Positions 31,456 to 40,099 of a stretch of DNA of 64,000 bases are shown piece by piece. Within the stretch, counting starts at the first letter, position 1. Every line of letters starts with the position of its first letter. The notes under the pieces were generated by a model that was not told the DNA's origin, did not search any database, and saw only the letters and a program-made list of their open reading frames with translations. The stretch comes from an uncultured Clostridia bacterium (GTDB lineage Bacteria > Bacillota > Clostridia > Christensenellales > Aristaeellaceae), in assembly GCA_946542235.1 (NCBI GenBank), contig CAMNKK010000001.1:1-64000 (forward strand), written 5' to 3'. Position numbers and translations under genes: made by a program.

Positions 31456-32889
31456 TTACGCCTCCTTTCCAGCTTTTTCAGCCGTTTGCTTATCCGGAAT
31501 TACAGCAGCCTGTTCCGCTGCTTCTCTGGCTTTCTGCGCTGCTTCTTCCTGTGCTTTCCGGGCCGCATCCCTCCGGCGTTTCCGCTGGATGGCGTTTTTC
31601 GCCGTGCGCATGCTCTGCGTCAGGCTGCGTTTGGCAGGGCAGACAAAGCTGCAGCATCCGCATTCAATGCAGTTCATGACTCCGATCTTTTCCGCATCTT
31701 CAAACCGGTCGTGCCTGCAGAAGGCATCGATCCGGCTGGGGAAAAGCTTCATCGGACATGCCTCCCGGCAAGCTCCGCACTTGATGCATGGGCTTTCCTT
31801 AGGTTCCATGGCTTCTTCTCCCAGCGCCACCAGGCCGCTGCATCCTTTGGTCACCGGGATATCAAAGCGGGCAATGGCCATGCCCATCATGGGCCCGCCG
31901 TAGATGAACTGTTTCACGTTGCTCTGCAGTCCGCCGCAGGCTTCTATCAGGTGATCGATGGGGGTGCCGATCCGCACGAGGAAATTACCGGGATTCTGAA
32001 CAAGCCCGCCCACAGTCGTAATCCGGTCAATCAGCGGACGGCCCTCCCGGATCGCTCTGTCTATGGCATAGACAGTCCCGACATTGCAGACCACCACGCC
32101 CACATCCAGCGGCAGCCCTCCGTTGGGAACCTGCCGTCTGGTCAGTGCGTATACAAGCTGTTTTTCTCCACCCTGGGGATAGCGAACGGGCAGGCCTACC
32201 ACCTTGATTCCTTCCACCGCTTTGGCCGATGCCGCCATGATCTCGATGGCATCCTGTTTATTGTTCTCGATGCCGATAATTGCTTCATCCACATCGAGCG
32301 CGAGCATGATCAGACGTACACCGTCAATAATATCGGCAGCTTTTTCCAGCATCAGCCGATGATCCGCGGTCAGAAACGGCTCGCACTCCGCCCCGTTCAG
32401 GACGATTTTCTCGATTTTCTTTCCGCCGGAAGGAGAAAGCTTCACCGCAGTAGGAAACGTTGCTCCGCCAAGTCCGACGATTCCCGCTTCCCGAACAATT
32501 GTCTGCAGTTCCTGCGCGCTCAGATTCTCAGGATGATCCGAAGGATGCAGTTCGATCCATTCCTCCTGGTAATCGTTGTCAATGATGATTGCCGGAGTCA
32601 TTGTACCATTGGGAAGCAGCGCATCCTGGATATCGTGAACGGTTCCGGATACAGTGGCATGAACCGGTGCGGAAACAAATCCGCCGGCTTCACCGATCTT
32701 CTGTCCGATTCGGACATGATCTCCCTGCGAAACCACAGGCTTCGCAGGAGCCCCGATATGCTGCTGCAGCGGAATAATCACCCTGGGAGGCGCTTCCAGA
32801 GAGCGAATGGGATTCAGCCCATTCACTTTTTTCCCGTTGGCGCCTTCCCTTGGATGAATTCCACCGGGAAACATTCTTTTTTCAAACAC
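31456..32889 (-). CDS. rnfC: Rnf complex subunit RnfC
   Basis: GGIHPREG; GLGGATFPTAVKLSP; CIKCGACREACPMKLFP and CIECGCCSFVCPAKRSLTQSM; GTG start after AGGAGG. Confidence 0.93.
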   Translation of the reverse strand: MFEKRMFPGGIHPREGANGKKVNGLNPIRSLEAPPRVIIPLQQHIGAPAKPVVSQGDHVRIGQKIGEAGGFVSAPVHATVSGTVHDIQDALLPNGTMTPAIIIDNDYQEEWIELHPSDHPENLSAQELQTIVREAGIVGLGGATFPTAVKLSPSGGKKIEKIVLNGAECEPFLTADHRLMLEKAADIIDGVRLIMLALDVDEAIIGIENNKQDAIEIMAASAKAVEGIKVVGLPVRYPQGGEKQLVYALTRRQVPNGGLPLDVGVVVCNVGTVYAIDRAIREGRPLIDRITTVGGLVQNPGNFLVRIGTPIDHLIEACGGLQSNVKQFIYGGPMMGMAIARFDIPVTKGCSGLVALGEEAMEPKESPCIKCGACREACPMKLFPSRIDAFCRHDRFEDAEKIGVMNCIECGCCSFVCPAKRSLTQSMRTAKNAIQRKRRRDAARKAQEEAAQKAREAAEQAAVIPDKQTAEKAGKEA

Positions 32890-33012
32890 AGGAAAAAAAC
32901 CTCCTTTCAGGGGGATGGCCCTCCTGACCCTCGTTTTTCTTTTAATTATACCATACTGTCCCCGGCAAAGACAAAACATTTTTTTAACGATCGTGAACAC
33001 CGGCAGGAAGAA

Positions 33013-34740
33013 TCATATCTTTCTCCCGGCATCCCAGGCTGCTTTCTGCCTTTCAGAGGCCTCAATCATGGAGCGGGCATATGTTTCTGCCTGTTCATCG
33101 CTGCCCTTTGCACCGCTGATCATTCTGGCCACTTCTCGGATTCTTCCCTCCCTGTCCAGTTCCCTGACAGCGGTCTGGGTTCGCCCTTTTTCCACCGTTT
33201 TTGAGACGAAATACTGGTAATCCGCGGCGGCCGCAATCTGCGGCAGATGTGTCACACAGATCACCTGTTTTCTTCTTGAAATCGATCCCATTTTTTCCGC
33301 AACAACCTGAGCCATCCGTCCGCTGATGCCAGTATCGATTTCATCGAACACCATGCAGTCCACCCCGTTCCCCTCGGTTTCCAGGGTTTTCATAGCCAGC
33401 ATCAGCCGGCTCAGTTCTCCGCCTGATGCAATTCTGGCCAGCGGTTTCATCGGTTCCCCGGGGTTGGGGCTGATCATGAACTCAATCCGATCGTCTCCCC
33501 CGGGCTGCGGCATGGTTTTCTTTTCATTCTGCGTCTCCGCAAAAACTGCCTGAAACCTCGTTTTTTCCATGCCAAGATCCTTCAGCTGATCCATCATCTG
33601 GACTTCAAACCGGGCTGCAAGCTCTTTCCGTGCTGCCGAAAGGGCTCCCGATTCCTGTCGGTAGGATGCCAGCAGGCGCTTATGCTCATGGGCTGTATCA
33701 CGGAGGTCGTCATCAAGACAGCCAAGCTGTTCATATTCTGCCTCCATCCTCCGCTGCTCCTGCAGGACCGCTTCCACGCTCTCCCCGTATTTTCTTTCCA
33801 GTCTGCGGATCAGATCCAGCCTTTCCTCCGCCTTTTCCAGCTTCAGGGGATCATGTTCATTTTCTTCCAGCATTCGGTGAAGTTCGTAGACAATTTCCTC
33901 CAGCTCATAATAGGCGCTTTCGCACCGTTCGGCCAGTCCGTTCTTTTCCCCGTATCCTTTCAGGGATGACAGAGAAACGGAAGCATGCCTGATCTTTTCC
34001 AGCGTACTGGAACCGTTTTCGTTCAGGGAGAGATCCTCCTGCACGCTGCGGATAACCGATGCAATTTTTTCACTGCTGCGCAGTCGCAGAATTTCATGCT
34101 GCAGGCTTTCTTCCTCACCCTTTTTCAGCTTCGCTCCATGCAGCTCTCCCAGGGCCAGTTCAAGCTCCTCCATGCGCCGCTGCTTCTGATCGTTTTCCCG
34201 TCGGAGCCTGGCATATCTCCGGTGGACTTCCAGAAACTCCCGGCAGGACAGGGCTGTTTTCTCCAGCTGCTTCCGGAAAGCCTCGTCCCCCATCCTGTCC
34301 AGAAACTCCCTGTGCATTTCAGGATCCATCAGAAACTGATGCTCATGCTGTCCGTGAATGTCCATCAGCTGAGCTCCGATTTCCCGCAGCAGTGATACGG
34401 AAACCAGGACTCCGCAGATCCGGCAAACGTTCTTCCCTCCCGCAGTCATTTCCCTGTATACGGTTACGGTGCTTCCGTCATAGTCAATCTTTTCCCTCTC
34501 CAGAATCTGCGCGATCTTTTCCTGTCCGGAAGTATCGAACACCGCTTCCACGCTGCCCTTTTCGCATCCGGTTCGGATCAGGCTTCTGTCGGCTCTGCCG
34601 CCCAGGATCAGGTTCACCGCGTCCACCACAATGCTTTTGCCGGCTCCCGTTTCGCCTGAAAGCACCTGCATGCCGGTGTGGAACTGAAGATGAAGCTGCT
34701 GAATCAGGACGATGTTCTGAATTGTCAGCGACTGAATCAT
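33013..34740 (-). CDS. recN: DNA repair protein RecN
   Basis: MIQSLTIQNIVLIQQLHLQFHTGMQVLSGETGAGKSIVVDAVNLILGGRAD; IASGGELSRLMLAMK; FDEIDTGISGRMAQVVAEKM. Confidence 0.95.
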   Translation of the reverse strand: MIQSLTIQNIVLIQQLHLQFHTGMQVLSGETGAGKSIVVDAVNLILGGRADRSLIRTGCEKGSVEAVFDTSGQEKIAQILEREKIDYDGSTVTVYREMTAGGKNVCRICGVLVSVSLLREIGAQLMDIHGQHEHQFLMDPEMHREFLDRMGDEAFRKQLEKTALSCREFLEVHRRYARLRRENDQKQRRMEELELALGELHGAKLKKGEEESLQHEILRLRSSEKIASVIRSVQEDLSLNENGSSTLEKIRHASVSLSSLKGYGEKNGLAERCESAYYELEEIVYELHRMLEENEHDPLKLEKAEERLDLIRRLERKYGESVEAVLQEQRRMEAEYEQLGCLDDDLRDTAHEHKRLLASYRQESGALSAARKELAARFEVQMMDQLKDLGMEKTRFQAVFAETQNEKKTMPQPGGDDRIEFMISPNPGEPMKPLARIASGGELSRLMLAMKTLETEGNGVDCMVFDEIDTGISGRMAQVVAEKMGSISRRKQVICVTHLPQIAAAADYQYFVSKTVEKGRTQTAVRELDREGRIREVARMISGAKGSDEQAETYARSMIEASERQKAAWDAGRKI

Positions 34741-34836
34741 ACCCGTAACGCTCCTCTTTGACACAAGTCCGGAAAACCGGGCCGATAATTATCCGTCCGT
34801 ATCGCTCGGATTGTCCCTCCTGCCGTGAATCATCCT

Positions 34837-35286
34837 TTATCGGATCAGCTCCCGGATTCTGTCCGAAACCGCTTCCGCGGAATCGTGATCCCGCACGGCC
34901 AGAAAGATGGTGTTATCCCCGGCAATAGAGCCAGCTATCTCCGGCATCTCCAGCGTATCCAGAGCTTCCGCTGCAGTACTGGCAGCACCGCTCATGGTCT
35001 TGACCACAACCATTTGCCCGGCGGCTTCCGTACTGAGGACGCAGTCACGCAGCATTCGTACCAGTCTCTCATTGATTCCGCTCCAGCCGTTTTCCGGCTC
35101 CGCATACCGATAGCCGCCTTCTTCAAAGGGGACCTTGATCAGATGCATCTCCTTCATGTCGCGGGAGACGGTCGCCTGTGTTACCTGGAAGCCATCTCTA
35201 CGCAGCGCCTCTGCAAGCTCCTCCTGCGTCTGGATCATCTTCTCCTTCAGCAGAATTCTGATCGCTGCCTGTCGCTTTGCTTTCAT
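34837..35286 (-). CDS. argR: arginine repressor
   Basis: MKAKRQAAIRILLKEKMIQTQEELAEALRRDGFQVTQATVSRDMKEMHLIKV; GSIAGDNTIFLAV. Confidence 0.94.
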   Translation of the reverse strand: MKAKRQAAIRILLKEKMIQTQEELAEALRRDGFQVTQATVSRDMKEMHLIKVPFEEGGYRYAEPENGWSGINERLVRMLRDCVLSTEAAGQMVVVKTMSGAASTAAEALDTLEMPEIAGSIAGDNTIFLAVRDHDSAEAVSDRIRELIR

Positions 35287-36194
35287 CTTTCTGAATCCTC
35301 CCGGCTCCATTCGTTCAGCTTCGTATGCAGCACAGTAAAGAAACGGTAGTCATGTATACGGACCAGCTGAAGCGACTCGGAAGATCCGGTGATCCGCACC
35401 GTGTCTCCTGCGTGAATCTTCCGCTTGCTCTGCCCGTCAATCTGCAGTTCCGCACGCTGAGCGCGGTCAGACCGCAGATGAAAAATCACCTCGGCGTTCC
35501 TGGGAACGATGCACGGACAGTGCTGCAGACTGTGGGCACAAACCGGTGTGATTACCATACATTCGACGCCTGGGGCGACCACCGGCCCTCCGGCGGACAG
35601 GGAATAGCCAGTGGAACCGGTTGGTGTAGCCGCAATCACGCCGTCTGCCGTAAATGTTCCCCAATGGTCCTGATTCACGAGGGTCTCCACCTGTATCAGC
35701 CGTGCGTAGCCTCCCCTTGTGACCACTGCATCATTCAACGCTGTAAAGGTTTCAGGTTCGCTGTTCACCTGAACCTGCAGAAGCTCTCTATTTTCCACGG
35801 AGAACTCACCCTGCAGAATCTTCCGTGCAATCGTTTCACGCTGCTCCGGATCTCCTTCGGTCAGGAAACCTACCGTTCCAAGATTGATTCCCATCAGCGG
35901 GCATCCGAGGCGAATCGCCGTTCCTGCACCCATCAGCAGAGTTCCGTCCCCTCCGAAGGTCATGACCATCCCGCAGCCGTCCGCAGTCTCTCCCTTCTGC
36001 GGATAGGCAATCCGGAGGCCTGCCGCTTCCAGAATCTCAGCCATCTTTCCGGCTTCATTCCAGGCATCGGGCCTTTCCGGATGAATCACAAAGGCAATTT
36101 TCCTGATTTTGTTTCCGTCCGTGTTTCCCGCCTCCTTTCGGACAGCGCTCTCATTTTCTGCTTTTCCCCATGCTTCTGTGCGCTTCTTCCACAA
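35283..36194 (-). CDS. nadK: NAD(+)/NADH kinase
   Basis: VMTFGGDGTLLMGAGTAIRLGCPLMGINLGTVGFLTE; TPTGSTGYSLSAGGPVV; start uncertain. Confidence 0.94.
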   Translation of the reverse strand: MWKKRTEAWGKAENESAVRKEAGNTDGNKIRKIAFVIHPERPDAWNEAGKMAEILEAAGLRIAYPQKGETADGCGMVMTFGGDGTLLMGAGTAIRLGCPLMGINLGTVGFLTEGDPEQRETIARKILQGEFSVENRELLQVQVNSEPETFTALNDAVVTRGGYARLIQVETLVNQDHWGTFTADGVIAATPTGSTGYSLSAGGPVVAPGVECMVITPVCAHSLQHCPCIVPRNAEVIFHLRSDRAQRAELQIDGQSKRKIHAGDTVRITGSSESLQLVRIHDYRFFTVLHTKLNEWSREDSER

Positions 36195-36972
36195 TGCTGC
36201 TTACTTCCTCACCGGATATCATGGGGGTATCATCTTTCCTGTGCCTGATCTCCGCCAGAAACTCTATATTCCCTTCCGGCCCTGTAATGGGAGAAAAGCT
36301 CAATTTTACCGTGCGCCACCCAAAGGTTTCCGTAAACTGAATGATCCCGTTGATTACCTCTTCATGGGTAGCCGCCTCACGGACAACCCCTTTCTTCCCG
36401 ACCTTTTCCCGTCCGGCTTCAAACTGAGGTTTGATCAGCGTATAAAAAACGCCGTCTGTTCCCATGATTTCGGCCGCCGCCGGAAGAATCAGGCGAATGG
36501 AGATAAAACTGACGTCCATCACCGTAATGTCGGGCCTTTCCGGAAAATCCTGCGGTTTCAGATACCTGGCGTTGGTTCTCTCCATGACAGTAACCCGAGG
36601 ATCATTCCGAAGTTTCCAATCCAGCTGTCCATAGCCCACATCCACCGAATAAACCCTTCTTGCCCCGTTCCGCAGGGAAACATCGGTAAAGCCGCCAGTG
36701 CTGGCGCCGATGTCCAGCACCACCCTGTCCTGCATCTCCGCCTGAAAAACACGAATGGCTTTTTCCAGCTTCAACGCGCCGCGGCTTACATATTCAACCG
36801 CAGGTTTCCGTACCGTCAGTTCCGCTTCGGGGGGGATATCCTCAGAGGATTTCAGTATTTTCCGTTCTCCGAGATAAACCTCTCCGGCCATAATGGCAGC
36901 CTGCGCTTTCTCCCGGCTTGAAAACAGACCGCGATTTACAAGTGCGATATCTGCTCTGACTCTATCGCTCAA
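36151..36972 (-). CDS. tlyA: TlyA family rRNA (cytidine-2'-O)-methyltransferase
   Basis: RADIALVNRGLFSSREKAQAAIMAGEVYLGE S4 domain; VVLDIGASTGGFTDVSLRNGARRVYSVDVGYGQLDWKLR; TTG start after GGAGC. Confidence 0.92.
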   Translation of the reverse strand: MSDRVRADIALVNRGLFSSREKAQAAIMAGEVYLGERKILKSSEDIPPEAELTVRKPAVEYVSRGALKLEKAIRVFQAEMQDRVVLDIGASTGGFTDVSLRNGARRVYSVDVGYGQLDWKLRNDPRVTVMERTNARYLKPQDFPERPDITVMDVSFISIRLILPAAAEIMGTDGVFYTLIKPQFEAGREKVGKKGVVREAATHEEVINGIIQFTETFGWRTVKLSFSPITGPEGNIEFLAEIRHRKDDTPMISGEEVSSIVEEAHRSMGKSRK

Positions 36973-38857
36973 GTACAGCTCCTTTCTGCTGCTGCGCTTC
37001 CATCCTGTAAAGAATTGACTCCGCAATCTGTTCCGGGGTCAGCCCAGCATCCTTCATAAGAAGATCATGCCGCCCATGCTGAAGATAGATATCTGCTACG
37101 CCGAAACAGATATCCGGCCTTCTAAGCGACAGCTTGGCACACTTTTCACACACAAAGGAACCGAATCCCCCGGTTTGCATGTGCTCCTCCAGTGTATAGA
37201 AGGGGGTATTTCCGATTTTCCGCAGGGTTTCTTCATCCAGTGGCTTTACTGTGGAGCAATTGTAAACAGAAACAGATATTCCTCGCTCTCCGAGCAGCTT
37301 CGCTGCTGTCATCCCATGTCTCACCATGGTACCGACACAGAGCAGGGCAGCATCTTTCCCCCGCAGGATCTGCTGCCAGACCCCCGGCCGGAATTTCTCA
37401 TCCTTCCTTCCGGGCACACTCTCTCCGGACCTGGCATAACGAATCACCACCGGATCATCCTGTGACAGGGTCCATCGGAGCATGTGCTTCAGTTCCCTGG
37501 CATCCGCAGGCGCAAGCACCCGAATACCCGGAACAGGCAGCGTCGCAGCGAAGTCGAAAAGGCCGTGATGGGTTTTTCCATCTTCCCCGCCGATTCCGCT
37601 GCGATCCAGCAGAAAAACGACCGGAAGCTTCTGCATGGCAACGTCATGAATCATCTGATCATAGCAGCGCTGAAAAAAGGTGTTGTATACCGCAAAATAA
37701 GGCCGCATTCCCCCGGCCGCCATCCCGGCCGCCATCGTAGCCGCATGTTCTTCCGCGATCCCGACATCCACCATCCGTTCCGGATACTTCTCCGCAAAAT
37801 GATCCAGCCCGGTTCCCAGAGGCATCGCGGCAGTAACAGCCACAATACGGGAATCCGTTTCCGCCATTTCCATCAGCGTTTCCGCCATGATATGTCCGCT
37901 GGAATGACATTCCGGCTTTTCCGCCCGATCTCCGGTTTCCACCAGGAAAGGGGGTGTTCCATGAAAGATCTCCGGCCTTTCCTCCGCTTTCTCATACCCA
38001 AAGCCTTTTTTGGTTTTCACGTGGATTACGCATGGCCCGTTGAATTCCTTTGCTTTTCGCAGGGTTTTTTCCAGTCCGGCCACATCGTGTCCGTCAATGG
38101 GACCGAAGTATTCAAATCCCAGCGTTTCAAAGAAACCGATGCTGTCTCCTTTAACGAGAGCCGTCTTCATCATGGTTTTTGCGGCATGCATCACATGGTA
38201 AACCGGCTCTCCGATCACCGGAATCCGGCGGAAGCGACGTACGGCAAGCTTTGTATTCTGCCATTTACTGCTGACTCTCAGATTGGTCAGACGGGAACTG
38301 AGCGCGCCAACATTTCTGGCAATGCTCATCTCGTTGTCGTTCAGCAGTACGATCATCCTGGTTCCGGCGTTTCCAGCGTCATTCAGGGCTTCATAGCACA
38401 TCCCTCCCGTCAGAGCGCCGTCTCCGATGAGCGCAATAACAGCATGGTCCTCTCCCCGGAAATCCCTTGCCCTGGCCATTCCGAGCGCTGCGGAGATGGA
38501 TGTGGAAGCATGGCCTGTTTCAAAGCAGTCATAGGGGCTCTCGTCCCGTTTGGGGAAGCCGCTGAGCCCATCATACTGCCGCAGTGTGCCGAACCTGTTG
38601 AGTCTTCCGGTAATCATCTTGTGAACATAGGTCTGATGGCCGACATCAAAGATGATTTTATCCCTTTGAAAGTCAAAGACGCGGTGAAGCGCCAGCGTCA
38701 GCTCCACAATTCCGAGATTGGAAGCAAGATGGCCCCCGTTCTGGGACACCGTACGAATCAGCTCCTGCCGGATTTCATCACAGAGGGTATGAATCTGATC
38801 CTGATTCAGTTTTTTCAGATCTTCCGGACCGCGGATAGTTTCCAGAAGCAAATTCAT
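36962..38857 (-). CDS. dxs: 1-deoxy-D-xylulose-5-phosphate synthase
   Basis: GGHLASNLGIVELTLALHRVF; ALIGDGALTGGMCYEALNDAG; DVGIAEEHAATMAAGMA; DRSGIGGEDGKTHHGLFD. Confidence 0.97.
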   Translation of the reverse strand: MNLLLETIRGPEDLKKLNQDQIHTLCDEIRQELIRTVSQNGGHLASNLGIVELTLALHRVFDFQRDKIIFDVGHQTYVHKMITGRLNRFGTLRQYDGLSGFPKRDESPYDCFETGHASTSISAALGMARARDFRGEDHAVIALIGDGALTGGMCYEALNDAGNAGTRMIVLLNDNEMSIARNVGALSSRLTNLRVSSKWQNTKLAVRRFRRIPVIGEPVYHVMHAAKTMMKTALVKGDSIGFFETLGFEYFGPIDGHDVAGLEKTLRKAKEFNGPCVIHVKTKKGFGYEKAEERPEIFHGTPPFLVETGDRAEKPECHSSGHIMAETLMEMAETDSRIVAVTAAMPLGTGLDHFAEKYPERMVDVGIAEEHAATMAAGMAAGGMRPYFAVYNTFFQRCYDQMIHDVAMQKLPVVFLLDRSGIGGEDGKTHHGLFDFAATLPVPGIRVLAPADARELKHMLRWTLSQDDPVVIRYARSGESVPGRKDEKFRPGVWQQILRGKDAALLCVGTMVRHGMTAAKLLGERGISVSVYNCSTVKPLDEETLRKIGNTPFYTLEEHMQTGGFGSFVCEKCAKLSLRRPDICFGVADIYLQHGRHDLLMKDAGLTPEQIAESILYRMEAQQQKGAVLER

Positions 38858-38881
38858 CCCGCCTTTCTGCCGTTTATCTGC

Positions 38882-40090
38882 TTACGCTTTGCTCCCTTTG
38901 CTGCCCTTGGCACCTTTGGCTCCCAGCACAGCTCCCTCCAGGATATTGCTGGTATAAGCATAGCTTGCCTGATTCTTATCCTGATGGGCTTTTTCAGCCA
39001 GACTGACCATCTGATCAATCAGTCTGCGGTACGGGATTCCGGCATTTTCCCACAGATAGAAGGCCAGGCTTCCTGGAATGGTATTGATCTCTGTGATAAA
39101 GAAGTTGCCGCTGTCCCGGTCAAACATATAATCGATTCGGACCACGCCCTTGCAGTCCATCATGGTAAAGATTTTCTTGCTCATCTCCTGAATCTGATCC
39201 CGCAGCTCATCCTCTACGGGAGCTGGCAAGACCCTGTGAAGACTTGCCATGCCCTTGCTTCCGCCGGAGGCCAGATACTTTTCCCGGTAAGTGAGAAATT
39301 CATCCCCGCTGACAGGCATTTCCAGAGGGGAAGCCGTTACATCCCCGTCATATCCCATGACGCTGCAGTTCAGCTCGATAGGCCTGGTCAGTCCTTTTTC
39401 CACCAGAACCCTTCTGTCATATTCAAAGGCCAGCTCAAGGGCACTGCGAAGCTCTTCCCGATTTTCCGCCCGGCTTACGCCGATGCTGGATCCCAGATTG
39501 GCCGGTTTCGTATAAACCGGGAAACCAAGCTCTTTTTCAGTGCTTTCCAGCACAGCATCCGGATCCTTTTCAAAGGCTGAACGGGAAAACCATACAGAAG
39601 GCAGTACGGGCAGACCGCCGCCCCGGAAAAACTGCTTCATCAGGATCTTGTCCATTCCCAGGGCGCTGGCACCAACCCCGGCGGAAGTATATGGGATGTT
39701 GGCCAGCTCAAAAACCCCCTGAAGTGTACCGTCCTCTCCGTTCATGCCGTGCATGACGATCACAAATACGTCAATCCTCGCGACTGCTTTCAGCTCTTCC
39801 CGGGCCAGCAGTCCTTTCCCTTTTTGTACGGCCAGAAGCGCTCCGGAGCCCTGGGACAAGTCCGGAAACACCTTGACAATTCCGCTCTGTCCGGGCTGAA
39901 AGGGCTGGAATGTCCGGATATCCTTCAGCTTTTCCCCAGTATACCATCCGCCGTGTTCATCGATATATACAGGAATTACGTCATATTTCTCAGGATCCGC
40001 ATGCCGCATCAGCTGGATGGCGCTGATGATGGACACTTCCCTTTCACAGCTTCTGCTTCCAAAGATAACTCCGAGTTGCTTTTTGCTCAT
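38882..40090 (-). CDS. ddl: D-alanine--D-alanine ligase with Gly/Lys-rich C-terminal tail
   Basis: GVIFGSRSCEREVSIISAIQ; VFVIVMHGMNGEDGTLQG; FITEINTIPGSLAFYLW; tail GAKGAKGSKGSKA. Confidence 0.95.
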   Translation of the reverse strand: MSKKQLGVIFGSRSCEREVSIISAIQLMRHADPEKYDVIPVYIDEHGGWYTGEKLKDIRTFQPFQPGQSGIVKVFPDLSQGSGALLAVQKGKGLLAREELKAVARIDVFVIVMHGMNGEDGTLQGVFELANIPYTSAGVGASALGMDKILMKQFFRGGGLPVLPSVWFSRSAFEKDPDAVLESTEKELGFPVYTKPANLGSSIGVSRAENREELRSALELAFEYDRRVLVEKGLTRPIELNCSVMGYDGDVTASPLEMPVSGDEFLTYREKYLASGGSKGMASLHRVLPAPVEDELRDQIQEMSKKIFTMMDCKGVVRIDYMFDRDSGNFFITEINTIPGSLAFYLWENAGIPYRRLIDQMVSLAEKAHQDKNQASYAYTSNILEGAVLGAKGAKGSKGSKA

Positions 40091-40099
40091 CTGTTTTTC

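Noticed and set aside
31240-33204. 654-aa plus-strand ORF opposite rnfC/rnfD
   Set aside because: Antisense to well-supported rnf genes.
37484-39580. 698-aa plus-strand ORF spanning dxs and ddl
   Set aside because: Antisense to two well-supported genes; no recognisable domain.
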